Shown here in pieces: positions 8,835 through 15,644 of a stretch of 17,901 nt of DNA. The stretch is from Candidatus Alkanophagales archaeon (GTDB lineage: Archaea; Halobacteriota; Syntropharchaeia; Alkanophagales; B39-G2), in contig QMVQ01000005.1 of NCBI GenBank assembly GCA_003661185.1, forward strand, positions 1-17,901, given 5' to 3'. A program made the position numbers and the translations under genes. The notes beneath the pieces are model-generated. The model was not told where the DNA came from. It was given only the letters and a program-made list of their open reading frames with translations, and searched no databases. Positions within the stretch are counted from its first letter, which is position 1; the number at the start of each line of letters is the position of its first letter.

Positions 8835-9214
8835 CGCCGTAGCCCGCTTGCAGTAGCTGTGCGATTTTGCGACCTCCCTCATTGCGGGGCGGTGGCGTAG
8901 CTGAGAACGCATATCGGAGTCTCCTACACGTCCCCATTATCGCTGTCCCTTCTCACCACAAGCCGCAGCGGTGCTCCTTGCTGTCTCCGTGCGACCCGGT
9001 TCAGCCGTCTCAAGTCGGGCGTGCTCAGTCCGCAACGCCCCCCCTCTGACCGTGCCACGGGAAATTACATTTCTCGGCACAATCCCGCATGAACCCATGT
9101 CGTGAGCAGGAGTCCCGCGGTATTTTGAGCTCGCTTCGCCACGAACGCGCCAGTAAGCCCTTTCTCATTAATTTATTGTAACGTCTTGTAGAAATACAAA
9201 CAGGGTGGAAAATC
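8835..9214. other. Gene-free region between alaS and the macro-domain gene, unexplained
   Basis: These 380 bases hold no convincing gene on either strand. The first 220 or so are GC-rich and include a run of seven C near 9037-9043. A strong hairpin follows at 9052-9080. The last part is AT-richer (ATTAATTTATTGTAA around 9169-9183) and probably carries the promoter of the macro-domain gene. I looked for tRNA, 5S rRNA, SRP RNA and RNase P RNA signatures on both strands and found none. A structured non-coding RNA or a decayed gene is possible. Confidence 0.5.
9052..9080. repeat. Inverted repeat, strong hairpin with a three-base loop
   Basis: GTGCC at 9052-9056 pairs with GGCAC at 9076-9080, and after a two-base bulge GGGAAAT pairs with ATTTCTC around the loop TAC, giving 12 pairs including one G-T wobble. 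It lies about 135 bases before the macro-domain gene. It may be part of a structured RNA or an operator. No T-tract follows, so a terminator is less likely. Confidence 0.55.
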
Positions 9215-9751
9215 ATGATGCATATGCACAAGCGCGTTGGCAACTCCACTTTAGAGCTTATAGAGGGCGACATCACGGAACTCGACGCCGACGCAATTGT
9301 GAATGCGGCGAATTCCTCGCTGAAGATGGGCGGCGGTGTAGCTGGGGCGATTCTTAGGAAAGGCGGTTACGAAATTCAAGAGGAGTGCGACCGCATTGGA
9401 TATTGCCCAGTCGGCGACGCCATAATCACAACGGGCGGGCGGCTGAAGGCAAAATACGTAATACATGCCGTTGGTCCTAAATGGGGCGAGGGCGACGAGG
9501 ATGAAAAGCTGAAGAATGCGACCCTGAACTCATTGAAGCTTGCGGACGAGCGGGGGCTAAGAAGCATAGCGTTTCCAGCAATTAGCACTGGCATTTTCGG
9601 CTTCCCCATGGACCGCTGCGCAAAAATAATGCTCTCCGCCACAATTTCATACCTGCAAGGCAATACGCAGCTCGAACGTGTGGTGTTCTGCCTTTTCGGC
9701 AAGGACGCCTTCGAAACTTTCAGGAAAACGCTTGAGGAGCTGCTGCCGTAG
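9215..9751 (+). CDS. Macro-domain protein (ADP-ribose binding, probable deacetylase/hydrolase)
   Basis: This is a single macro domain filling all 178 residues, similar in size to Archaeoglobus AF1521. Such proteins bind ADP-ribose and often hydrolyse O-acetyl-ADP-ribose or mono-ADP-ribosyl groups. Family motifs are visible: GDITELDADAIVNAANSSL near the N-terminus with the adenine-binding Asp and the NAAN motif, then GGGVAGAI for phosphate binding, VGDAIITTGG, YVIHAVGP, and the second phosphate loop STGIFGFP. The start is one of two adjacent ATGs (9215, 9218), with GGGTGG six bases upstream. Unlike several neighbours it therefore seems to have a leadered message. It stands alone, convergent with the zinc-ribbon gene. 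Its substrate is unknown. Confidence 0.93.
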   Translation: MMHMHKRVGNSTLELIEGDITELDADAIVNAANSSLKMGGGVAGAILRKGGYEIQEECDRIGYCPVGDAIITTGGRLKAKYVIHAVGPKWGEGDEDEKLKNATLNSLKLADERGLRSIAFPAISTGIFGFPMDRCAKIMLSATISYLQGNTQLERVVFCLFGKDAFETFRKTLEELLP

Positions 9752-9810
9752 CTGTGAAGGACGAGCCTCAACAGGCGGCGACCCTTCTCTTGAACCCGCA
9801 AGACAAGCTT

Positions 9811-9836
9811 AGCTGCTCAGCACCGCCAAAGCAGCT
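9811..9836. terminator. Inverted repeat between convergent genes
   Basis: AGCTGCT at 9811-9817 and AGCAGCT at 9830-9836 form a perfect seven-base stem with a 12-base loop between the ends of the macro-domain and zinc-ribbon genes. It could end transcription from both sides, but there is no flanking T-run, so this is tentative. Confidence 0.3.
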
Positions 9837-9852
9837 CGTAGATCGGACTCTG

Positions 9853-9981
9853 CTAAGTTCGTGAGACGTTTTCACTACCGCACTGCGGACAGCGTATCGG
9901 AAATTTGTAGGGGCTTTCTTGGAAAACATAGCCGCACTCGCACATGAAAAATACTCTGCCCTCTTCGGTTTCGAAGCTCAT
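9853..9981 (-). CDS. Small zinc-ribbon protein, 42 residues
   Basis: This short frame begins ATG AGC TTC GAA and encodes 42 residues. It contains C14-x-C16 (MCECGY) and C31-x2-C34 (RCPQCGS), the two knuckles of a one-domain zinc ribbon with 14 residues between them. The start lies four bases after the stop of the pilin-like gene, and GGGTGAG overlapping that stop serves as a ribosome binding site, so it is the last gene of the pilin operon and probably translationally coupled. Tiny zinc ribbons like this are common in archaea and many have no known function. Here it could bind nucleic acid or protein and regulate the operon, but that is inference. The coding case rests on the intact metal-binding pattern, the ribosome binding site and the operon position. 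Confidence 0.8.
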   Translation of the reverse strand: MSFETEEGRVFFMCECGYVFQESPYKFPIRCPQCGSENVSRT

Positions 9982-9985
9982 TTTC

Positions 9986-10762
9986 TCACCCTATAGTCAC
10001 ATTATGCACAACAAGTGTGAGAGTGAAATTCGACGGACTGGAGACGTTCACATAATTCTTGTGAGGCGAAGGTGGAGAGAAGTCCATGTCACTAAAACTA
10101 GCATTGACCTCTTCTAAATAATATATCCATGCTTGGGAGTAAGAGCCGCCGACTGAAATATTGACGTATCTTACATTTCCAGTAGCTACTAAGACAGATG
10201 TCGCATTCATCTCGTCGGGATATTGTTGTATTGTCAGCTCGGCGACGCTGCCACCTTTCGAGAATGCGCCTGAGACGTTGATGATGGAAATATACAGATA
10301 TTTTTTGCCACTGACGTTGAGGAAAACGATTTTGGGCTTGGAAACGATAATGCTGCTGTTCGGGAAATATTCTATGACGGCGCCGTTCTCGTAGGCGATT
10401 CCACGGTTGCCGAGCATGAAGACAAGGCTCTGGTAAGTGAAATTCCTACCTTGCGGATTGCCGGTCCAAGAGATATTCATCCAACTTCCGTTGGAAAGGG
10501 AAAGGGAGCCTTGGCTCACTCTAACTTTGACTGTTCGGGCAGGGGATTGCCCCAAGGCTACTTTTTCGACGTTGCTTTGGATAGTAAAAAAAGCAGTTTC
10601 CATGCTTTGGAAGACCGAATTCTCCTGCGTCCTCTTAATTAACGGCATACCGCCGACATAAACAATAGTTACGACCGTCACGACCGCTGAAAATGTGAGA
10701 ATGTATCCGATAACTTCGGATACGCCCTTTTTGTCCATAATGCTACTAATGCTACTAACCAA
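9986..10762 (-). CDS. Archaeal pilin-like surface protein (class III signal, DUF7289-like)
   Basis: This is a secreted or membrane-anchored pilin-like protein of 258 residues. Near the N-terminus MDKKG is followed by VSEVIGYILTFSAVVTVV, the short charged leader plus hydrophobic helix of archaeal prepilins cut by a PibD/FlaK-type peptidase after the Gly. The rest is a beta-rich, serine/asparagine-rich ectodomain with 12 N-x-S/T sequons. The VSEVIGYIL pattern and YVGG after the helix resemble the haloarchaeal family I recall as DUF7289; that name is from memory. The start is a TTG with a strong AGGAGGTG site inside the end of the previous gene. An ATG at 10738 would give a leader of only five residues and is a real alternative. 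It is the fifth of five pilin-like genes, three bases after the fourth. Confidence 0.85.
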   Translation of the reverse strand: MVSSISSIMDKKGVSEVIGYILTFSAVVTVVTIVYVGGMPLIKRTQENSVFQSMETAFFTIQSNVEKVALGQSPARTVKVRVSQGSLSLSNGSWMNISWTGNPQGRNFTYQSLVFMLGNRGIAYENGAVIEYFPNSSIIVSKPKIVFLNVSGKKYLYISIINVSGAFSKGGSVAELTIQQYPDEMNATSVLVATGNVRYVNISVGGSYSQAWIYYLEEVNASFSDMDFSPPSPHKNYVNVSSPSNFTLTLVVHNVTIG

Positions 10763-10765
10763 GGT

Positions 10766-10777
10766 TCACCACCTCCT
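10766..10777 (-). promoter_or_regulatory. Strong ribosome binding site inside the end of the preceding gene
   Basis: AGGAGGTGGTGA forms the last codons and stop of the 10766-11185 gene and lies at good distance from the TTG at 10762. It supports the unusual TTG start and indicates translational coupling. Confidence 0.7.
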
Positions 10778-11185
10778 AAAGCCCAACGTCAGTTCCTTAA
10801 CGCCGCCGTAAGCGGTCGTCGTGTTCGCAGAAGCGTTGACCTCTGCGCTCATTCCGCTAAGCGTGTAATTCAGGGAAAAGCCCTTGAATGAGTAGAGCTG
10901 AAGCTGGTCTGAGGCGGGTGGGATGAAAACACGGTAGCTATATCCACCAATTTCCGAGGGCAAACGCTCCGTGACGGTAACGGAACCGTCATGTGGCAGC
11001 GTGATTATCATCTCCATTATTTCGGTGCTGAACGCATTCCCTAAATCGTTAAACTGCTGCTCCGTCGTTACTTTCGATGGGAAGGCGAGAAGCGTATCAT
11101 GATAGAGATACAAGCTTGCTATGAAGACAATAACGGCTGTTGCGAATATTATAAATGAGATTGGCGACACCGCACCGCTTCTCAT
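10766..11185 (-). CDS. Archaeal pilin-like membrane protein (DUF7266-like)
   Basis: This is a pilin-like protein of 139 residues. The N-terminus MRSGAVSPISFIIFATAVIV has a short basic leader, a Gly-Ala junction and a hydrophobic helix of about 20 residues, the class III signal layout. The region after the helix holds three N-x-S/T sequons, in LNYTLSG and VNASANTTT. The open frame extends to 11233, but that would overlap the preceding gene by 35 bases and bury the leader, so I take the ATG at 11185. No good ribosome binding site lies at normal distance: GGAG is 16 bases upstream, so translation may depend on coupling. It resembles the haloarchaeal family I recall as DUF7266. Its exact role (pilus subunit, minor pilin or membrane complex) is unknown. 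Confidence 0.78.
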   Translation of the reverse strand: MRSGAVSPISFIIFATAVIVFIASLYLYHDTLLAFPSKVTTEQQFNDLGNAFSTEIMEMIITLPHDGSVTVTERLPSEIGGYSYRVFIPPASDQLQLYSFKGFSLNYTLSGMSAEVNASANTTTAYGGVKELTLGFRRW

Positions 11186-11198
11186 AATGCTGCTTTTC

Positions 11199-11627
11199 TC
11201 ACTCCAGAGGAATACTTCTTTCCGCATACACACCCAACGTAAAGTTTACTTTTTCGTTCGACAGCAAAATACAGATGCTGGCACTTTTTTCATCCTTTTT
11301 CACCATGCTTACATTTACGACAAAGCCATGAGCGGCGTATATCTTTGAGACGTTCTCAGCATACTCTGCCATTGAATCATTAAACGCACCGAAATCCCCT
11401 TTGGTTCTAACAAGCTTTGCGACCCTCACGGTTTCCTCGTAAAGCTCATTTAATTCGTAGCTTGGGAATTGCATCTCTGCCTGCGAGACTCGGTAGCCTG
11501 CGGAAAGCGCTTGGTTCAGGAGCAATACGACAACGAGCAAGCCAAGTGCGAGAATCAGCCCTGAGAGGACTATCCATTGCCCTTTGCGTGCCGTGCTGTT
11601 CCTCGCCCCGCCGCTCAAATTTGCCAT
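11199..11627 (-). CDS. Archaeal pilin-like membrane protein with RKGQ leader (DUF7261-like)
   Basis: This 142-residue protein has a 17-residue polar N-terminus (ARNSTARKGQW), then a long hydrophobic segment (VLSGLILALGLLVVVLLL, about 20-37), then a mainly helical ectodomain. The K-G-Q sequence just before the helix is a typical class III signal cleavage context. Four N-x-S/T sequons lie after the helix. The ATG overlaps the end of the upstream gene by 13 bases and has GAGGT seven bases before it, so the start is well supported. In the operon it is the third of five different pilin-like proteins. The RGQ-helix layout resembles the haloarchaeal DUF7261 family, from memory. Function unknown. Confidence 0.8.
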   Translation of the reverse strand: MANLSGGARNSTARKGQWIVLSGLILALGLLVVVLLLNQALSAGYRVSQAEMQFPSYELNELYEETVRVAKLVRTKGDFGAFNDSMAEYAENVSKIYAAHGFVVNVSMVKKDEKSASICILLSNEKVNFTLGVYAERSIPLE

Positions 11628-12133
11628 GCCGTCAACCTCACTTCATAAACCTCAGGAACAACCCCATCCAATACGGTAACAAGTTTCCAAACAGAGACGG
11701 CGTTCGCAGGCGGCTCGCCGAAAGTGTCGTTCGTGCCATTGGGGACTCGTTCGAACGTTAACGTCGTGGCATTCAGCCTCAAAATTTCAACTTTACAGAA
11801 GACACCCTTGTTTGAGAGGTTGGTTTTGAGCCATTGTCCCATGATTTCGTCAGCCCCGTTAAAAGAGCCGTTGACGGTGCCGTTGACCTGATGGTAAAGC
11901 CAGCTTGTGTGGTCTTCTCGCTCCATGTCAAGGATGTTGAGGAAGTCTTCAGCGTAAAGCTTTAGCTGGACTGCCATGGTTTCGGAGAGCTGCGTGCTCG
12001 TCGTCGGAACCGAGCGGGCGGCGAAGGTTACGACGCTAATGATGAGCAAGGCTGTCATCAAAGCCTCTATCGTGTGCATCTGTCCTCTTTTCAGTCGTTT
12101 TCTTAATCTTTCTTCCACGTCCTCACCTACCAT
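11615..12133 (-). CDS. Archaeal pilin-like membrane protein with KRGQ leader (DUF7288-like)
   Basis: With the ATG at 12133 this protein has 172 residues. A charged N-terminus (VEERLRKRLKRGQ) is followed by HTIEALMTALLIISVVTFAARSV, a class III-type signal with a Glu five residues after the Gly, the position of the conserved pilin Glu. The ectodomain has six N-x-S/T sequons and one Cys. The start is uncertain: the frame is open to 12157, the ATG at 12133 overlaps the upstream stop by seven bases, and a GTG at 12118 is preceded by GGTGAG. All three keep the leader and helix. The RGQxxTIEALMxA pattern resembles haloarchaeal DUF7288. It is the second gene of the pilin-like operon. Confidence 0.8.
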   Translation of the reverse strand: MVGEDVEERLRKRLKRGQMHTIEALMTALLIISVVTFAARSVPTTSTQLSETMAVQLKLYAEDFLNILDMEREDHTSWLYHQVNGTVNGSFNGADEIMGQWLKTNLSNKGVFCKVEILRLNATTLTFERVPNGTNDTFGEPPANAVSVWKLVTVLDGVVPEVYEVRLTAWQI

Positions 12134-12777
12134 ACGTAAACGACGAGCTTCACGCACTTCGCATCACCAAGCTGAGTGCCAAGGTTTGGAGGCGCATCAT
12201 CAATGGCAACAAGCCGCTCTATCTTTTCAACGTTAACGTTGCCGCTGCTTGGCACGGGGGCACCAATTTGCAATATAGGCAAGTCGCCGAATTCAAGGAG
12301 CGAGATGTTGAAGTTATATTCAAGCTCACTGCCGCCCATCTCGATGAAGAGTCCAAGTTTTCTATATATATTCTGCTCTTCTGGGATATAAGTCTGGTTG
12401 TTCCACCATTCTTGTAATTTCTCTATTTTCGCCCATGAAAGATTGTTGGGGATTATATCCTCGTAGGATGACCAAATCGGGGCTCTTGTCGCAAGCCCTA
12501 CTCTTTTGATATTATTTAAGACCGCACATACCGCTGTTAAGTTGCTGAAATTAAGGTTTTTATGCCATTCCGAAATTATGAAACCACCGATGTCGTAAAT
12601 TCCGCCATCCTCGACGAGAACGGTGCTCGTGCGGAAGGCGACGGGCTGGAGGTCAGTGGCTCTCGTTTGAAGTGGAGTGAAAAGTGTTGGTAAAAGTGAT
12701 ATGAGGAGAACTAATGTGAGCATGAAAACGCCAAGTCCTGTGAGGAAATCCACGCTTACCTGCGCCTCTTTTGCCAT
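12127..12777 (-). CDS. Archaeal pilin-like membrane protein, first gene of the operon (DUF7287-like)
   Basis: This 216-residue protein opens with MAKEAQVSVDFLTGLGVFMLTLVLLISLLP. The very short leader, Ala-Gln junction and Asp six residues into the helix fit an unusual class III signal, like the AQxxxDFL motif of haloarchaeal DUF7287. The segment AFRTSTVLVEDGG after the helix fits the same family, as I recall it. The ectodomain carries five sequons and a single pair of Cys residues. No ribosome binding site lies at normal distance before the ATG. A TTTTTTAA box at 12805-12812 would start the message about five bases before it. The next gene overlaps its stop, so all five pilin-like genes and the zinc ribbon form one transcript. 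Confidence 0.82.
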   Translation of the reverse strand: MAKEAQVSVDFLTGLGVFMLTLVLLISLLPTLFTPLQTRATDLQPVAFRTSTVLVEDGGIYDIGGFIISEWHKNLNFSNLTAVCAVLNNIKRVGLATRAPIWSSYEDIIPNNLSWAKIEKLQEWWNNQTYIPEEQNIYRKLGLFIEMGGSELEYNFNISLLEFGDLPILQIGAPVPSSGNVNVEKIERLVAIDDAPPNLGTQLGDAKCVKLVVYVW

Positions 12778-12804
12778 CCTTACAAAATTAGTTGAAAGGC
12801 AGAG

Positions 12805-12812
12805 TTAAAAAA
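12805..12812 (-). promoter_or_regulatory. Probable TATA box of the pilin-like operon
   Basis: TTTTTTAA on the minus strand is 28-35 bases before the first ATG at 12777 and would give an almost leaderless message. The neighbouring T-runs make the exact box uncertain. Confidence 0.4.
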
Positions 12813-12826
12813 TTGCGGAAAATTGG

Positions 12827-12852
12827 AAAAAAAATAAAAAATAAAGAAAAAA
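12827..12852 (-). terminator. T-rich tract ending the VWA/PKD operon
   Basis: Directly after the stop codon of the VWA/PKD gene the minus strand has T6, T6 and T8 runs broken by single bases. Archaeal RNA polymerase ends transcription at such T-tracts without needing a hairpin, so this likely separates the surface-protein operon from the pilin-like operon. Confidence 0.6.
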
Positions 12853-12854
12853 TG

Positions 12855-15356
12855 TTAACTAACTTCTTTTATGCGCACTCTCACCGCCGCGGCAGGGTCG
12901 TTGGTTGGGCCTATCCATTCCTCCGCTCCGTCGACGAGCTCGCGCACATGCAGCGAGACCTCGTGCATGCCGCTAGCCATCGGCACCCATGTGGCGTTGA
13001 TTTCTACGTCTTTCTCTTCTCCCGCATTTAAGGTCGCATCCTTCTGGGCTAAGAGCATGCCGTCAACGCAGAGTTTTACTCTGACTGTAACCGGGGTGCT
13101 CTTGTTGTTCTTGATGTTTAATGCACATGCATCGATAGTGACAGGCTGTCCTATTGTCGGGCTTTCGGGAATGATGCTAAGGGCGTGTTCGCCGTTCCAC
13201 GTGACGTTGCCGCTCATCTCTGCGCTGCTGCCGCCGCTGACGATTATATTCTTCTCGGTTGTAGAGCTCTTGCCGCAATTGTCTTCAACTTCAAGCACTA
13301 CGGTGTAACCTCCGGGCTGGCTGTATGCGTGACTTACCGTAACCACGTTGCCCTCTGCGTCCCAATTGCCGTCGCCGTTGAAATCCCATCTGTAAACGGC
13401 GATGTAACCGTCAGGGTCGTAGCTGCCGGAAGCATCGAGCGTGATGGACTGGTTCGCAAGTGGCGTCGTATTGCTCACATGAAGCACCGCAACCGGCGGC
13501 AAATTCTCTAAAACTCGTATCTCATGCGTTGCGTTCATTTTTGCACCGTCGTCGTCAGTGACAGTCAGAATCACCGTATAGTTGCCCGCTGTGGCGTATG
13601 TATGCGTCACCGTCTGCCCACCTCCCGTAGCGTCATCGCCGAAGTTCCATTCGTAAGCAATTATTTCGCCGTCAAGGTCTGAAGCATCCGCTTCGAACTG
13701 CACCTCATCGCCCTCGCTTGTGACCTCAGGTCCAACTATGCCCACGCTTGGCGCTCTGTTGTTTATTTCCACGGTGACGGTTGTGCTGTTCGTCGCTCCG
13801 AGGTCATCGGTGACGGTCAGGGTCGCTGTGTAAACGCCATCATCAGCATACTGGTGCGTCACGACGCCGCCGCTTGCCGTGTTCCCGTCGCCGAAATCCC
13901 ACTCGTAAGCGACGATGACGCCGTCAACGTCGTAACTCGCAGAACCGTCAAATGTTATGTCGGCATAAGTGTAGGTCTCGTTCGGGCTCGCAGTCGCAAC
14001 TGCGACGGGCGGCGCCGTAACTGCAACGCTGAGCTGCGGCAGTGGAACTTCGTGTTCCTCGCCAAAAGCGTCTTCGTAGGTTACTTCCGAATCACCTGTA
14101 TTCAGAACGACGCTTCCTGAAACCAGCGGCTTAACGTCGAAGGAGACGCTCCAAGTCTCATTGGCAGAAAGCTCGCCGACGTTCCAGACGAGCCGGTTGC
14201 CCACTATTTGCGGCTCTTCAGTCGCTCCGCCGGCGTATTCGACGTCTTCAGCGAGCTCGAACGTGACGACGACGTCTTTAGCAGTAATGTTGGAAAGTTC
14301 GACAGCCAAGTCCCTATAGATGTCGCGAAGGTCTTCACTGGTTGCCGGGAAGAAGGGCACACCGCCTGTCGTTTCCGCAATCTGTGTCAGCTCCTCGTAG
14401 TTGACGCCGCCCCAACCAATGACGTATATCGGAATTCCGTCGTTAGCCGCCCTTTGAGCTTGGTCGAGCGGGCTGACGCCCAAGTTCCACCAGCCGTCAG
14501 TCAGCAGGATTATTGCCTTAACGGCGTCGTCTCTCCCGTAAGCTTCGAGGTGGTCGAGCGCTCTGTCAAGACCTTCGCCCATGGGTGTGCCACCGCTCGC
14601 AGAAAGCCCGTTTATCGCACTCTTGACGTCGTTTTTGTTCGTCGTCAAGCTCTGGACGACCGTACAGTATGCGGAATAACTCCAGCCGCTGGAATGGAAT
14701 TTCACGAGAGCCGCTCTGTCATTACTCTTCAGAAGGTCAACGAATTCATTAGCCGCGTCTTTTGCTCCTTCTATTCTCACAGGTGGCAGCTCCGCACAGA
14801 ACGTCCTCTGTGGTTGGGTGTAGCCTGAGTGGTAATAGTAGAGCTTCGCGTAAACCTCGTAAGTTCCCGGTTGTAGGTCGCCCCAACGGACAACCGAATA
14901 TCCGCCTTTAGTGCTCGTTGTCGCTCCTGTATCTTTGTTTTTTAGGTAGGCGTAATAGTAGTCATAGTAATAGAAGTAAACATCGGCGCCATAGCCACGA
15001 CCGGGGAGCGTCTGAAGCATGACTTCTACCTCTTCTGGCTCGGAGACAGTGAACTCTCCGACCTTCTGGTAGCTCGTGGTGAGCGTTACGTCGGACAGGT
15101 CGGTTATAATGGTCCCGTATCGGTTCATCGAACCAGAACAGTCCATGACGAGAGCGACGTCGAGTGGGAACGAGATTTCAGGCGTGCCGTTTCCGGTGAG
15201 CGTGATTGTTACCCTCGTGGTCTCGCCGAGTTGTATGACGTCCGGGCTGACGCTTGCGTCGGCAATCACATATACGCCGCCTTGCGCCACTGTAGCCGCT
15301 GTCGCCGCAACAAGTATCGCAAGGACGAATATCGCTAAGAGCTTTGCGTCTCTCAT
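12855..15356 (-). CDS. Secreted von Willebrand A / PKD multidomain surface protein
   Basis: This is an 833-residue secreted protein. A Sec signal peptide (1-25, ending ATVAQG) precedes a VWA domain with a full metal-ion site: D72-C-S74-G-S76, T257 in GGTPMG and D287 in LLTDGWW. The VWA fold is split by an insert of about 115 residues (78-196) that is tyrosine-rich (YFYYYDYYYAY, 127-137) and ends PGTYEVYAKLYY, like a PPC-type beta domain. Then come a DUF11/CARDB-like beta domain (about 352-447), three PKD domains (about 448-531, 535-617, 619-707, with YEWDFGDG, YEWNFGDD and YRWDFNGDG), and a CARDB-like domain (720-833). No C-terminal membrane helix or sorting signal is seen. It starts 12 bases after a calcium-repeat protein gene. 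A role in adhesion or the cell coat is likely; the ligand is unknown. Confidence 0.93.
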   Translation of the reverse strand: MRDAKLLAIFVLAILVAATAATVAQGGVYVIADASVSPDVIQLGETTRVTITLTGNGTPEISFPLDVALVMDCSGSMNRYGTIITDLSDVTLTTSYQKVGEFTVSEPEEVEVMLQTLPGRGYGADVYFYYYDYYYAYLKNKDTGATTSTKGGYSVVRWGDLQPGTYEVYAKLYYYHSGYTQPQRTFCAELPPVRIEGAKDAANEFVDLLKSNDRAALVKFHSSGWSYSAYCTVVQSLTTNKNDVKSAINGLSASGGTPMGEGLDRALDHLEAYGRDDAVKAIILLTDGWWNLGVSPLDQAQRAANDGIPIYVIGWGGVNYEELTQIAETTGGVPFFPATSEDLRDIYRDLAVELSNITAKDVVVTFELAEDVEYAGGATEEPQIVGNRLVWNVGELSANETWSVSFDVKPLVSGSVVLNTGDSEVTYEDAFGEEHEVPLPQLSVAVTAPPVAVATASPNETYTYADITFDGSASYDVDGVIVAYEWDFGDGNTASGGVVTHQYADDGVYTATLTVTDDLGATNSTTVTVEINNRAPSVGIVGPEVTSEGDEVQFEADASDLDGEIIAYEWNFGDDATGGGQTVTHTYATAGNYTVILTVTDDDGAKMNATHEIRVLENLPPVAVLHVSNTTPLANQSITLDASGSYDPDGYIAVYRWDFNGDGNWDAEGNVVTVSHAYSQPGGYTVVLEVEDNCGKSSTTEKNIIVSGGSSAEMSGNVTWNGEHALSIIPESPTIGQPVTIDACALNIKNNKSTPVTVRVKLCVDGMLLAQKDATLNAGEEKDVEINATWVPMASGMHEVSLHVRELVDGAEEWIGPTNDPAAAVRVRIKEVS

Positions 15357-15368
15357 CGCTTCTCACCT

Positions 15369-15644
15369 CTAACTGGTCGTTTCAATCGTCGTGTTTTCGA
15401 GTATCTGCTGGACGAACTCCGCCAAATCTTCGATGTAGACGACGCTTGTCTCGTCGAACGGGTCAGTGCCGACGACGAACTCCACGAGGTCAGGCAGCCC
15501 GTCGCCGTCGGAATCCACGTCTATGACGTCAGGGATGCCGTCACCGTCCGAGTCCGGAAACTCGTCAGCGAGCGAGACTGAAAGCAGCGAGAACAGACAG
15601 AGCACCAAAACCGCAATGAAAACCGCAGCGAAAATCTTCTTCAT
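15369..15644 (-). CDS. Small secreted protein with thrombospondin type 3-like calcium repeats
   Basis: The product has 91 residues. A Sec signal peptide (MKKIFAAVFIAVLVLC..., cleavage near A26) precedes two acidic loops, DSDGDGIPD (31-39) and DSDGDGLPD (43-51), followed by GTDPFDET. This is the calcium-binding pattern of thrombospondin type 3 and EF-hand-like repeats in archaeal and bacterial secreted proteins. The short C-terminus is acidic and helical. I chose the ATG at 15644, not the frame opening at 15686, because it starts the signal peptide and has GGGGGG five bases before it. Its ATG overlaps the stop of the preceding gene (ATGA). Such small calcium proteins often act with larger surface proteins, here probably the VWA/PKD protein next door, but this is inferred from position. 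Confidence 0.85.
   Translation of the reverse strand: MKKIFAAVFIAVLVLCLFSLLSVSLADEFPDSDGDGIPDVIDVDSDGDGLPDLVEFVVGTDPFDETSVVYIEDLAEFVQQILENTTIETTS

Noticed and set aside
8890..8960. tRNA-like stretch (GGTGGCGTAGCTGAG...)
   Set aside because: The D-arm resemblance is superficial. No matching acceptor strand, anticodon arm or T-loop (GTTCRANNC) could be found downstream.
8920..9030. Possible SRP RNA on the minus strand (GAACCGGGTCGCACGG...AAGGAGCA)
   Set aside because: The conserved apical GGTCAGG ... GGAAGGxAGCAGCC core of helix 8 is not present, and the flanks do not pair as in 7S RNA.
9089..9181. A 30-codon frame before the macro-domain gene
   Set aside because: It has no ribosome binding site and no recognisable motif. 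A frame this short is expected by chance, and it probably overlaps the promoter region of the macro-domain gene.
12871..15372. Several plus-strand frames of 88-206 codons opposite the VWA/PKD gene
   Set aside because: They are antisense shadows of a gene with a full signal peptide, MIDAS and three PKD domains.
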